This document shows, piece by piece, positions 1-6,523 of a stretch of 9,226 nt of DNA. Below the pieces are notes generated by a model. The model saw only the letters and a program-made list of their open reading frames with translations. It searched no databases and had not been told where the DNA came from. Made by a program: the position numbers and the translations under genes. The DNA is from Fimenecus sp964614605 (GTDB lineage: Bacteria > Bacillota > Clostridia > Oscillospirales > Acutalibacteraceae), in assembly GCA_964614605.1 (NCBI GenBank), contig CAZTLU010000058.1:1-9226 (forward strand), given 5' to 3'. Each line of letters begins with the position of its first letter. Position 1 is the first letter of the stretch.

Positions 1-87
1 ACAAACCCCAATTTATTGAAACAATTTGTATTATTTAAAATATACGGGTAAAAATAAAACAAAAGCAAATGAAAGGTTGCGGTTTTT

Positions 88-1110
88 ATGGCTGAACGCC
101 AAGGAAAATACACATTGATTTTACCCTCAAAGCCGTCAATTTACGGCAGTGCGGCGGTGGTTGGCAAAACCGAAAGCGAGGGTCCTCTTGCCGAAGAATT
201 TGACCATTCTTATGACGATGACACCATCGACGGTTGTCCCTCCTGGGAAAAGAGTGAAAGTGCATTACAGCGCGAGGCGGTAACAAGGGCTATTGCAAAA
301 GCGGATTTATCGCCAAAAGATATAGATTTGATTATGGCGGGCGACTTGCTTGCACAGTGCATTGGCACATCCTTTGGAATTCGCGACCTTGAAATCCCCT
401 TTTTAGGACTTTACGGAGCGTGCTCAACAATGGCGCTTTCAATGGCATTGGCATCGGTGCTTGTGGATTCGGGTGCAGTTAGTAAGGCAGTTGCCTCTAC
501 CTCATCACATTTTGCCTCGGCAGAGCGTCAATTCCGTCTGCCCCTCGAATACGGCGGACAAAGACCACCTGCGGCACAGCGCACTGCTACCGCAGCAGGC
601 GCGGCAGTAATCTCCGACCACAAGCAAGGAACTCCCTGTATTGAAGCGGCAATCTTCGGTAAAATCACCGATTTTGGCATTAAAGACGCAAACAATATGG
701 GTGCGGCAATGGCACCTGCTGCAGCATCTACCATAGCGGATTTTTTGAATGATACAAACACCCGACCCGAAGATTATGATTTAATCCTGACGGGTGACTT
801 GGGCAAGGTTGGTGCCGAATTACTTTGTGAATTGCTAGTCAAGGACTACAACTACGACATTTCGTCAGTTCACGGGGATTGCGGGCTTATGCTCTATGAC
901 CTTGAGGCGCAGGATGTTCACGCCGGCGGCTCGGGATGTGGGTGTAGTGGCGCAGTTGTGAATTCGTATATTATGCGAAGATTACGCGAAAAATCACTCA
1001 GCCGTGTGCTTTTTGTGGGTACGGGCGCATTACTCTCACCAACTTCAACATTACAAGGCGAAAGTATACCTTCAATTGCTCACGGAATACTTTTAACATC
1101 GGGGGAATAA
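88..1110 (+). CDS. spoVAD: Stage V sporulation protein AD (SpoVAD)
   Basis: This is the thiolase-fold SpoVA subunit. In Bacillus it binds dipicolinic acid and is needed for its uptake into the forespore. The 340-residue product has the usual family length. Recognisable blocks are an N-terminal EGPL/SWEKSE region (residues 31-56), GDLLAQ (85-90), the GACST loop (110-114), SSHFASAERQFR (139-150), HGDCGLMLYD (262-271), the glycine/cysteine-rich GGSGCGCSG (280-288) and a C-terminal QGESIPSIAHG (323-333). The ATG at 88 fits the family N-terminus. The ribosome binding site is modest: GAAAGG at 71-76, 11 nt upstream. At least the last 36 bases before the start are noncoding, so it is not tightly packed against a spoVAC gene as in many sporeformers. 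Sigma-G control is expected from the family, but I could not see a convincing sigma-G promoter. The identity is certain from the motifs. Confidence 0.97.
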   Translation: MAERQGKYTLILPSKPSIYGSAAVVGKTESEGPLAEEFDHSYDDDTIDGCPSWEKSESALQREAVTRAIAKADLSPKDIDLIMAGDLLAQCIGTSFGIRDLEIPFLGLYGACSTMALSMALASVLVDSGAVSKAVASTSSHFASAERQFRLPLEYGGQRPPAAQRTATAAGAAVISDHKQGTPCIEAAIFGKITDFGIKDANNMGAAMAPAAASTIADFLNDTNTRPEDYDLILTGDLGKVGAELLCELLVKDYNYDISSVHGDCGLMLYDLEAQDVHAGGSGCGCSGAVVNSYIMRRLREKSLSRVLFVGTGALLSPTSTLQGESIPSIAHGILLTSGE

Positions 1111-1113
1111 AAT

Positions 1114-1275
1114 ATGAATACAATGATGAGCGTGCCAAACGACATTGGCACAATTATGAAATTATCTAACTTTATAAGAATTTTAAACTTGCTGAAAGCG
1201 GCACTGACCGTTGGGATAATAGCCTTTACCGTTTTCAGAATAATCAACATTTTTCGCATATCTGATGAGTTGTAA
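1114..1275 (+). CDS. Small membrane peptide after spoVAD, unknown function
   Basis: This 53-codon frame starts 3 bp after the spoVAD stop codon. Its likely ribosome binding site is the GGGGGA at the end of spoVAD (1101-1106), 7 nt before the ATG. The predicted peptide begins MNTMMSVPNDIG and has a positively charged stretch followed by one hydrophobic segment (about residues 31-45, ALTVGIIAFTVFRII). It ends ISDEL. It therefore looks like a single-pass membrane peptide cotranscribed with spoVAD. I do not recognise it. It is not SpoVAE, which is about 116 residues, strongly hydrophobic, and normally follows spoVAD. It could be a lineage-specific spore membrane peptide, a decayed remnant, or a chance frame. 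Conservation across relatives is the only real test. Confidence 0.5.
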   Translation: MNTMMSVPNDIGTIMKLSNFIRILNLLKAALTVGIIAFTVFRIINIFRISDEL

Positions 1276-1283
1276 AAAATATC

Positions 1284-1312
1284 TTTACTTTTTTGAAAAA
1301 TTCCCATATAAT
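1284..1312 (+). promoter_or_regulatory. Sigma-A-type promoter for the APC permease
   Basis: TTTACT (1284-1289) and a perfect TATAAT (1307-1312) are separated by 17 bp. The -10 box ends 32 bp before the preferred start codon at 1345. This gives the permease its own promoter, separate from the sporulation gene upstream. Confidence 0.65.
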
Positions 1313-1344
1313 TTACCTATATTTAAAAAAGAGGGAAGATGGGA

Positions 1345-2775
1345 ATGGAAAACGGACTTAAAAAGCAATACGGTCTTTTGATGGCTATCTGTATGGTTGT
1401 GGGCACGGTTGTCGGTTCAGGTGTGTTCTTCAAAGCACAGTCAATTCTGCAAAAGACAAACGGCGATATGCCCATGGGAATTATTGCGTGGATTATCGGC
1501 GGTCTTGTAATGATTTTCTGCGTTCTTGCGTTCTGCGTTATGGCGCAACGTTACGAAAAGGTTAACGGACTTGTTGACTATGCCGAAGCAACCGTCGGTA
1601 ACAGATACGCTTATTTTATAGGTTGGTTTGTTACTACTATTTATGCTCCGTCCATGACATCTGTTCTCGCATGGGTCACTGCAAGATATTTTCTCACCTT
1701 TCTTGTATCTGTAAATCCTGATTTGGAACTTACGGGTGGTCCTGTAACAGGCTCTGAAACCTTCCTGCTTGCCGGATTTATTCTGATTTGCGTGTTTGCA
1801 ATTAACACACTTTCCTCAAGATTAGCAGGTAAGCTTCAGATTAGTGCTACATTTATTAAGCTTATTCCCCTGATTTTAATGGCCGTTGTAGGTATTGTTT
1901 ACGGTATTACTCACAACATATCCGGTGAGCCCGTTTCAATTCTTGCAAGCAATTTCGCAACCGGCGCAGGCGACATTACAACTCTTTTCGGTGCCGTTGT
2001 TGCTACTGCTTTTGCTTATGAGGGTTGGATTTTAGCAACTTCAATCAACTCTGAAATCAAGAATTCAAAGAAAAACCTTCCCATCGCACTTATTGTTGGC
2101 GGAATTATTATTATAGCGGTTTATCTTTTCTATTATATCGGACTTGCAGGCGGTGCGTCAGTTGAAACTCTTATGAAAGACGGTGCTACAACCGCTTTCA
2201 CAACCGTATTCGGCAATGTATTCGGCAACATTCTCAATCTTTTTGTTGCGGTTTCTTGTCTTGGCACTCTTAATGGACTTCTCATCGGTTGTATCCGCGG
2301 TATGTACTCAATTTCAATTCGTGGTTACGGACCCAAAGTAAACCTTATGAAACAGGTTGACCCTGCATCCGGTATGCCTTCAAACTCTTGTATTGTCGGT
2401 CTTGTAATCGTTGCTTCGTGGCTTGTATATTATTATGGTGCAAACCTCGCCCCAAAGCCTTGGTTCGGCACATTCAGCTTTGACTCATCAGAGCTCCCAA
2501 TCATTACGATTTATGCTCTTTATATTCCTATGTTCGTGCAGTTTATGAGAAAAGAAAAGACTCTTTCACCTGTAAAGAGATTCGTTCTTCCTATGCTTGG
2601 AATTATCGGTTCTGCATTTATGGTAATGGCGGCATTTTATTCACACGGTTATCTTCCTTATGTAGAAGCAAAAGAAAACGGTCAGTTCTCTTGCCCCGTT
2701 CTTTTCTATCTTGTAGTGTTTGCGTTTATTATGGGTGCCGGTCTTGCGGTTATGAAACCAAAAAAATCAAAATAA
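1345..2775 (+). CDS. APC-family amino-acid permease (LAT/SteT-like)
   Basis: This is a polytopic inner-membrane transporter of the amino acid-polyamine-organocation superfamily. The first membrane helix carries the family substrate-binding motif (VVGTVVGSGVFF, about residues 18-29), where the unwound GSG segment binds the amino-acid backbone. About twelve hydrophobic segments follow over 477 residues, and the C-terminus is short and basic (MKPKKSK). The closest general type appears to be the LAT/SteT serine-threonine exchanger group, but sequence alone does not give the substrate. I start it at ATG 1345 because the GAGGGA ribosome binding site (1331-1336) is 8 nt away. The in-frame ATG at 1339 leaves only 2 nt and would add two residues. 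The gene has its own promoter and ends at an intrinsic terminator, so it is probably monocistronic. The family is secure and the substrate is unknown. Confidence 0.9.
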   Translation: MENGLKKQYGLLMAICMVVGTVVGSGVFFKAQSILQKTNGDMPMGIIAWIIGGLVMIFCVLAFCVMAQRYEKVNGLVDYAEATVGNRYAYFIGWFVTTIYAPSMTSVLAWVTARYFLTFLVSVNPDLELTGGPVTGSETFLLAGFILICVFAINTLSSRLAGKLQISATFIKLIPLILMAVVGIVYGITHNISGEPVSILASNFATGAGDITTLFGAVVATAFAYEGWILATSINSEIKNSKKNLPIALIVGGIIIIAVYLFYYIGLAGGASVETLMKDGATTAFTTVFGNVFGNILNLFVAVSCLGTLNGLLIGCIRGMYSISIRGYGPKVNLMKQVDPASGMPSNSCIVGLVIVASWLVYYYGANLAPKPWFGTFSFDSSELPIITIYALYIPMFVQFMRKEKTLSPVKRFVLPMLGIIGSAFMVMAAFYSHGYLPYVEAKENGQFSCPVLFYLVVFAFIMGAGLAVMKPKKSK

Positions 2776-2792
2776 TATCAAATATATACATT

Positions 2793-2830
2793 CAGCCTGT
2801 AAGGTAAAAAATTACAGGCTGTTTTATTTT
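2793..2830 (+). terminator. Intrinsic terminator after the APC permease
   Basis: A perfect 10-bp stem, CAGCCTGTAA (2793-2802) with TTACAGGCTG (2812-2821), encloses a 9-nt loop and is followed by TTTTATTTT. It lies 17 bp past the permease stop codon and insulates the permease from cysK. Confidence 0.92.
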
Positions 2831-2838
2831 GCTTATTC

Positions 2839-2867
2839 TTGAAATCGTGGTTGTATTCATATATAAT
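2839..2867 (+). promoter_or_regulatory. Sigma-A promoter for cysK
   Basis: TTGAAA (2839-2844) and TATAAT (2862-2867) are 17 bp apart, a near-consensus match. The -10 box ends 27 bp before the cysK ATG, so the leader is only about 20 nt. That is too short for a T-box or SAM riboswitch, and none is seen, so any control would act at this promoter. Confidence 0.8.
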
Positions 2868-2894
2868 AATATTATCCTTTATGGAGGTATTATA

Positions 2895-3821
2895 ATGAAA
2901 ATTTACAAAACGGTTTCGGAGTTAATTGGTAAAACTCCTCTTTTAGAGCTTTCAAATACAGAAAAAGAGCACGGGCTAAAATGTACCGTACTTGCAAAGC
3001 TTGAATATTTTAACCCTGCGGGCAGTGTTAAGGACAGAGTTGCTTTTCAAATGATTGAAGATGCCGAGCAAAAAGGAATTTTGAAAAAAGGCTCGGTGAT
3101 TATTGAGCCCACAAGCGGCAATACAGGAATCGGTCTTGCCGGCGTTGCTGCAGCAAAGGGATACAGATTAATTATCACTATGCCCGAAACAATGTCTGTT
3201 GAACGCAGAAAGCTTATTGCGGCTTACGGCGCAGAGCTTGTGTTGACCGACGGAGCAAAAGGTATGAACGGTGCAATTGCAAAGGCGGAAGAATTGGCAA
3301 AGGAAATCCCCGATAGCATTGTTGCAGGGCAGTTTATAAATCCCGCCAACCCCCAGGCTCACCTCAAGACAACGGGCCCTGAAATTTGGGAAGACACCGA
3401 CGGCACCGTTGACATTTTCATTGCAGGTGTTGGCACGGGCGGAACGATTACGGGTGTGGGTGAATACCTGAAATCAAAAAATCCCGATATAAAAATTGTG
3501 GCAGTTGAGCCCGAGAAATCCCCCGTACTTTCAGGTGGAAAAGCCGGTGCTCATCCATTACAGGGAATCGGCGCAGGGTTTGTTCCCGAAGTTCTCAACA
3601 CCGATATTTATGATGAAATCATCACAGTTTCAGGTGAAAACGCTTATACCGCTTCTCGTGCAATGGCAAAACGCGAGGGTGTACTCGTAGGTATTTCTTC
3701 AGGTGCGGCACTTCACGCGGCACTCCAAATTGCAAAGCGCCCCGAAAACGAAGGTAAAACAATTGTTGTTCTTTTGCCCGATACAGGTGACAGATATTTG
3801 TCAACTCCTATGTTTGAATAA
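2895..3821 (+). CDS. cysK: Cysteine synthase (O-acetylserine sulfhydrylase)
   Basis: This cytosolic PLP enzyme makes L-cysteine from O-acetylserine and sulfide. The 308-residue product has the expected family length. It shows the PLP-lysine motif NPAGSVKDRVA (Lys46), the substrate-binding loop PTSGNTG (72-78), the glycine-rich phosphate-binding loop GVGTGGT (178-184) and the late SSGAA motif (268-272) that contacts the cofactor ring. The start is ATG 2895, preceded by a perfect GGAGG (2883-2887) with a 7-nt gap. The frame stays open back to a TTG at 2829, but that extension overlaps the upstream terminator and the promoter and is not coding. No cysE or sulfur-assimilation gene is adjacent, so it appears to be a stand-alone unit. 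It ends 13 bp before a palindromic repeat that probably terminates it. A cystathionine beta-synthase-like role is possible for this fold, but the length and motifs favour CysK. Confidence 0.95.
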   Translation: MKIYKTVSELIGKTPLLELSNTEKEHGLKCTVLAKLEYFNPAGSVKDRVAFQMIEDAEQKGILKKGSVIIEPTSGNTGIGLAGVAAAKGYRLIITMPETMSVERRKLIAAYGAELVLTDGAKGMNGAIAKAEELAKEIPDSIVAGQFINPANPQAHLKTTGPEIWEDTDGTVDIFIAGVGTGGTITGVGEYLKSKNPDIKIVAVEPEKSPVLSGGKAGAHPLQGIGAGFVPEVLNTDIYDEIITVSGENAYTASRAMAKREGVLVGISSGAALHAALQIAKRPENEGKTIVVLLPDTGDRYLSTPMFE

Positions 3822-3834
3822 TAAACAAAAAGAT

Positions 3835-3900
3835 GGTCATTCTGAGGAACGAAGTGACGAAGAATCTATTTTGAGATTCTTCGCTCCGCTCAGAATGACC
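3835..3900. repeat. MITE-like palindromic repeat, likely bidirectional terminator
   Basis: The outer arms GGTCATTCTGAG (3835-3846) and CTCAGAATGACC (3889-3900) are perfect 12-bp inverted repeats. Inner arms CGAAGAATCT (3858-3867) and AGATTCTTCG (3874-3883) are perfect over 10 bp around a 6-nt loop, with an asymmetric internal loop between the two stems. TTTT follows on the + strand, and the AAAAAGAT before it reads as ATCTTTTT on the - strand. The element fills the 87-bp gap between the convergent cysK and proC. I recognise the GTCATTCTGAG...AGATTCTTCGC pattern as a widespread palindromic repeat of metagenomic and clostridial genomes; that is recollection, not a search. There is only one copy in this window. 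Confidence 0.85.
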
Positions 3901-3908
3901 TTTTAATT

Positions 3909-4709
3909 TTATAACTTTTTATCTTTATCGAGTGAAGCTTTTACTGCATTCATAACCGCCATGTCAAAGCCCTCATTTTGAAGTGTTGCCACACCCTCAA
4001 TAGTTGTACCACCGGGTGAGCAAACGCTGTTTATAAGTGCCCACGGATTATTCTCTGTATCTTCAAGCATCATCTTGGCACTGCCCAATACCGCTTGTGC
4101 ACAGATTCTCAGTGCTTCATCCTTTTTCATTCCGTTCTTCACGGCTTCACGAGCCATTGAATCAATAAACATAAAAGAATATGCGGGCGAGCACCCTGCA
4201 ATTACGCCGAAAAGTGCAAATTGACTCTCGGGAATTTCAACAACCTCGCCGAAAGACTTGCAAAGTCCTTTAACGAAATCAAGAGCGTTTTCGTCTGCGA
4301 AATTGTTTTTGCAAACAGCACTCATTGAAGCACCCACCTTGGCGTTAATATTGGGCATAACGCGGATAATCGGTGTGTTTTCATTCAAAAAAGAACCAAT
4401 ATACTCAAGTGTTTTACCTGCACCGATTGATACCACAACTGATTTTCCGTTAAGACAGTCTTGCATCTGCGGTAAAACAACGGGGAAAATCTGCGGTTTA
4501 ACTGCAAGAACTACGAATTCACAGTTTTCTGCAATTTCTTCGGCAGAATTGCAGTTTATAACGCCGTAACTTTCGTGCAAGCTCTGCGCTTTAGCATTAT
4601 CCACATCAAAAACGCCGATATTTTCGCCGTCAACAAACCTTGAAGATACTGCACCGCCGATTATGGCACTTGCCATATTGCCGCAACCGATAAAACCAAG
4701 TTTAAACAT
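3909..4709 (-). CDS. proC: Pyrroline-5-carboxylate reductase
   Basis: This enzyme performs the last step of proline synthesis, the NAD(P)H-dependent reduction of 1-pyrroline-5-carboxylate to L-proline in the cytosol. The 266-residue product starts with the Rossmann motif GFIGCGNMASAI (residues 5-16) and has the core motif VLAVKPQ followed by VVVSIGAG. It carries the C-terminal family signature SPGGTTIEGVATLQ in its last 45 residues. The usual GSGPAY active-site region reads AGCSPAYSFMFID here, with a Cys at the second position. The start codon lies 2 bp after the mscL stop codon and no Shine-Dalgarno sequence is visible before it, so translation is probably coupled to mscL. proA and proB are absent from the window. 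The repeat at 3835-3900 is probably its terminator. Confidence 0.95.
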   Translation of the reverse strand: MFKLGFIGCGNMASAIIGGAVSSRFVDGENIGVFDVDNAKAQSLHESYGVINCNSAEEIAENCEFVVLAVKPQIFPVVLPQMQDCLNGKSVVVSIGAGKTLEYIGSFLNENTPIIRVMPNINAKVGASMSAVCKNNFADENALDFVKGLCKSFGEVVEIPESQFALFGVIAGCSPAYSFMFIDSMAREAVKNGMKKDEALRICAQAVLGSAKMMLEDTENNPWALINSVCSPGGTTIEGVATLQNEGFDMAVMNAVKASLDKDKKL

Positions 4710-4711
4710 AA

Positions 4712-5176
4712 TTATTCGACATCAGATGTGCAGTGTGCGCACTTTGTAGCGTCGATAGCGATTTCGCTCTTGCAATAGGGGCAAACCTTTGTTGTGGGAG
4801 CGGGTTCTTCTGCAACTTCTTCTTTCTTTTTCTTGCCAAGTCCTGCAAGTGTGTTAAGACCCTTAACCAAAAGGAAAATTACAACTGCCATGATAAGAAA
4901 ATCGATAACTGCTGCAATAAAGTTACCGTATGTAAGGAGCGCTGCGCCTGCTGCGGTAGCCTCTTCAATACTTGCATATTCGCCACCGTCAAGAGCAATG
5001 AACTTTGTTGCAAAGTCGCTACCCCTTGTGATAAGACCGATAAGTGGCATAACAAGGTCGTTTACAAGAGATGTTACGATTTTTTGGAACGCACCACCGA
5101 TGATAACGCCGACTGCAAGGTCGATTACATTACCGCGCATTGCGAATTCTTTAAATTCTTTTAATAAGCCTTTCAT
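4712..5176 (-). CDS. mscL: Large-conductance mechanosensitive channel MscL with zinc-ribbon tail
   Basis: MscL forms a homopentameric inner-membrane pore that opens under extreme membrane tension and releases solutes during hypo-osmotic shock. The N-terminal amphipathic helix and first membrane helix carry the conserved block FAMRGNVIDLAVGVIIGGAF (residues 11-30). A periplasmic loop follows (about 51-80), then the second helix (about 84-107, YGNFIAAVIDFLIMAVVIF). A cytoplasmic KKKKEE segment leads to a tail with Cys132-Pro-Tyr-Cys135 and Cys146-Ala-His-Cys149, which is a small zinc-ribbon pattern. At 154 residues it is longer than the 136-residue E. coli protein because of this tail. The ATG at 5174-5176 has an AGAAGGA ribosome binding site 8 nt upstream. 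It is the first gene of an mscL-proC unit with its own promoter. Confidence 0.95.
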   Translation of the reverse strand: MKGLLKEFKEFAMRGNVIDLAVGVIIGGAFQKIVTSLVNDLVMPLIGLITRGSDFATKFIALDGGEYASIEEATAAGAALLTYGNFIAAVIDFLIMAVVIFLLVKGLNTLAGLGKKKKEEVAEEPAPTTKVCPYCKSEIAIDATKCAHCTSDVE

Positions 5177-5210
5177 TTGAAAAATCCTTCTTTCATAGTT
5201 TAATGTAATA

Positions 5211-5238
5211 ATTATATCATTATTTTTAAAGATTTCAA
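5211..5238 (-). promoter_or_regulatory. Sigma-A promoter for mscL-proC
   Basis: On the - strand TTGAAA (5238-5233) and a perfect TATAAT (5216-5211) are separated by 16 bp. The -10 box lies 34 bp before the mscL start codon. The promoter begins just after the stop codon of the radical SAM gene, and no terminator separates that gene from it, so some read-through into mscL is likely as well. Confidence 0.7.
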
Positions 5239-5240
5239 TA

Positions 5241-6119
5241 TTATTTTACACCTGTCATATCAAAATCGGGAATAAAATCAGTTTTTGCAGAAGTTTTTTC
5301 CTGCATAAAGCCGTTTTCAAGTCCAATATCGAGGAAAAAATCAATCACCTTATTGTATTCTGCGGTAGTGAGCCTGCGATTCAGCTCCTTGAAATCCGAA
5401 ATATTTCCGTACGGAGTGTATTGACTCATAAGGCTGACATAAGTATCACAGGGCAGATTTTCTTTTATCCAAAGTAAAATATTTTTACTTTCCTGAACAT
5501 TAGCCGGCAAAATCAGATGGCGGATAATAAATCCTTTTTGAATTATGCCGTCTTTGAATTCATTTTTCGGTTGTTGACGGTGCATTTCAAGAATTGCCGC
5601 ACTCGCCTTTTCAAAATAATCGGGACATTTTGCATATTTTTGCGATTTTTCACTGCTGAAATATTTTAAATCGGGCAAATAAACATCAATAAGCCCCTCT
5701 AATTTTTGCAATGTTTCAATGCTGTCATAGCCCGAACTGTTGTAGACTACGGGAACCGACGGTTTATATTCATTAAGTGCATCAATTATAATATGCGAAA
5801 AATGAGTGGGATTTACAAAATCAATTGTGTGAACGCCCTTGCCCTCAAGCTCTTTGATAATTTCAACAAGGCGGTCAGAAGTGATTTGCTCGCCCTTATT
5901 TTCGTGGCTTATGGGGTAATTCTGACAAAAGCAACATTTTAAAGAGCAACCCGAAAAGAAGATTGCGCCAGTCCCCTTTTCTCCGCTTATGCAGGGCTCT
6001 TCCCAATTATGAATATCCGCACGAGCCAATACGGGATTTTGGGGCATTTGGCAAAAGCCCTTGCCAATATTTTCATTTCGCTCCGCGTTGCATTCCCGCG
6101 GGCATAATTTACAGAGCAT
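5241..6119 (-). CDS. Radical SAM protein, PflX-like (COG1313)
   Basis: This is a predicted cytosolic iron-sulfur enzyme related to pyruvate formate-lyase activating enzymes. The radical SAM cluster motif CSLKCCFC (Cys58, Cys62, Cys65; CX3CX2C) is intact inside FFSGCSLKCCFCQN. An N-terminal cysteine set (Cys3, Cys6, Cys10, Cys23) in the pattern LCPREC...GFC and the block ARADIHNWEEPCISG (32-46) are typical of the PflX-type family, whose substrate is unknown. The 292-residue length fits. I start it at ATG 6117-6119, preceded by GAGGTGA (6130-6124). A TTG one codon further upstream is also in frame but is too close to the ribosome binding site. No glycyl-radical enzyme lies nearby, so the partner cannot be inferred from context. 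The related AmrS-type family is an alternative, but the WEEPCISG block favours PflX. Confidence 0.9.
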   Translation of the reverse strand: MLCKLCPRECNAERNENIGKGFCQMPQNPVLARADIHNWEEPCISGEKGTGAIFFSGCSLKCCFCQNYPISHENKGEQITSDRLVEIIKELEGKGVHTIDFVNPTHFSHIIIDALNEYKPSVPVVYNSSGYDSIETLQKLEGLIDVYLPDLKYFSSEKSQKYAKCPDYFEKASAAILEMHRQQPKNEFKDGIIQKGFIIRHLILPANVQESKNILLWIKENLPCDTYVSLMSQYTPYGNISDFKELNRRLTTAEYNKVIDFFLDIGLENGFMQEKTSAKTDFIPDFDMTGVK

Positions 6120-6123
6120 CAAA

Positions 6124-6130
6124 TCACCTC
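6124..6130 (-). promoter_or_regulatory. Start-deciding ribosome binding site of the PflX-like gene
   Basis: GAGGTGA on the - strand, followed by TTTG and then ATG. It fixes the start at the ATG (6117-6119) rather than at the adjacent in-frame TTG (6120-6122), which would sit 1 nt from it. Confidence 0.75.
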
Positions 6131-6140
6131 ACACTCGAAG

Positions 6141-6250
6141 CCTCCCTTGTTAAAGGGAGGGGGACCGCCGTAGGCGGTGGAGGGATTCATAAAACAATTA
6201 GAAAGAATCCCCTCGCCACTTCGTGGCCCTCTCCCCTTTGACAAGGGGCG
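6141..6250. repeat. Two-armed intergenic repeat (family B), MITE-like
   Basis: The left arm (6141-6188) and the reverse complement of the right arm (6205-6250) can be aligned over about 46 bases with scattered differences. Shared parts are CCTTGT(T/C)AAAGGG, a small GC hairpin and a terminal GGGATTC. The GGGATTC/GAATCCC pair closes around a 16-bp AT-rich core. Each arm contains its own hairpins, for example ACCGCC-GTA-GGCGGT on the left and GCCAC-TTC-GTGGC on the right. It has no coding capacity and no transposase. It separates the XRE gene from the PflX-like gene. A solo arm of the same family is at 7723-7767. Confidence 0.8.
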
Positions 6251-6257
6251 CTTATTT

Positions 6258-6455
6258 TCACTCTAAACCGCAAATATAATCTAAAGTTACATTGAAATGT
6301 TTTGAATATTTTATAAGAATACCTATCGGTATTTCTCGTTCATTTCTTTCATAATAACTAACTGTTCGTTGGGTAATACTCAAAATTTCTGCCATTTGAG
6401 ATTGAGTTAAATCGTTATCTTCGCGTAATTCTTTTATTTTTTCATTCCAAATCAT
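6258..6455 (-). CDS. Small XRE-family HTH transcriptional regulator
   Basis: This 65-residue protein is almost entirely one Cro/C1-type helix-turn-helix domain. The DNA-binding unit is at about residues 16-37 (LTQSQMAEILSITQRTVSYYER), followed by the typical IPIGILIKYSKHFNVTLDYICG packing helices. It has no extra ligand-binding or protease domain, so it probably acts as a simple dimeric repressor. The start is supported by GAGGTG (6466-6461), 5 nt before the ATG. It is divergent from a 69-residue four-cysteine gene and shares an 89-bp control region with it that contains two direct repeats, which suggests autoregulation and control of that neighbour. Such small regulators are common in mobile islets and toxin-antitoxin-like pairs. 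Nothing here proves either. Confidence 0.88.
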   Translation of the reverse strand: MIWNEKIKELREDNDLTQSQMAEILSITQRTVSYYERNEREIPIGILIKYSKHFNVTLDYICGLE

Positions 6456-6489
6456 ATTAACACCTCAAAAATATTATAAATAGTTTATT

Positions 6490-6523
6490 TTGTTCTATTG
6501 GTTTTTAGATTATATTGTTCTAT
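6490..6523. promoter_or_regulatory. Candidate operator: direct repeat TTGTTCTAT x2
   Basis: TTGTTCTAT occurs at 6490-6498 and again at 6515-6523, with starts 25 bp apart (about 2.4 helical turns). The second copy overlaps the -10 box of the rightward promoter, and the first touches its -35 region. This placement suits a repressor binding the same face twice, and the XRE protein encoded next door is the obvious candidate. The function is an inference. The repeat itself is plain in the sequence. Confidence 0.45.

Noticed and set aside
1..87. Possible end of an upstream gene and possible promoter for spoVAD
   Set aside because: All three + frames hit a stop (17-19, 36-38, 49-51), so a gene could end here, but too few codons are visible to identify one. 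TTGAAA (16-21) has no good -10 partner, and no convincing sigma-G boxes were found.
2829..2894. N-terminal extension of cysK from a TTG at 2829
   Set aside because: It overlaps the upstream terminator and the TTGAAA-17-TATAAT promoter. A perfect GGAGG precedes ATG 2895, and the family begins there.
3703..3906. 67-codon + frame running through the end of cysK and the palindromic repeat
   Set aside because: It is out of frame inside cysK, and its tail is just the translated repeat.
4258..4569. 103-codon + frame opposite proC
   Set aside because: Antisense shadow of a well-matched ProC with no ribosome binding site or family resemblance.
4733..5180. Long + frames (143 and 128 codons) opposite mscL
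   Set aside because: They are antisense shadows of a clear MscL. The Cys-rich composition comes from reading alanine GCA codons on the other strand.
5963..6241. 92-codon + frame across the PflX start and repeat family B
   Set aside because: Half is antisense to PflX and half is translated repeat.
6141..6250. CRISPR array or tRNA-like structure
   Set aside because: The repeats are inverted arms rather than regularly spaced direct repeats, and no tRNA cloverleaf can be drawn.
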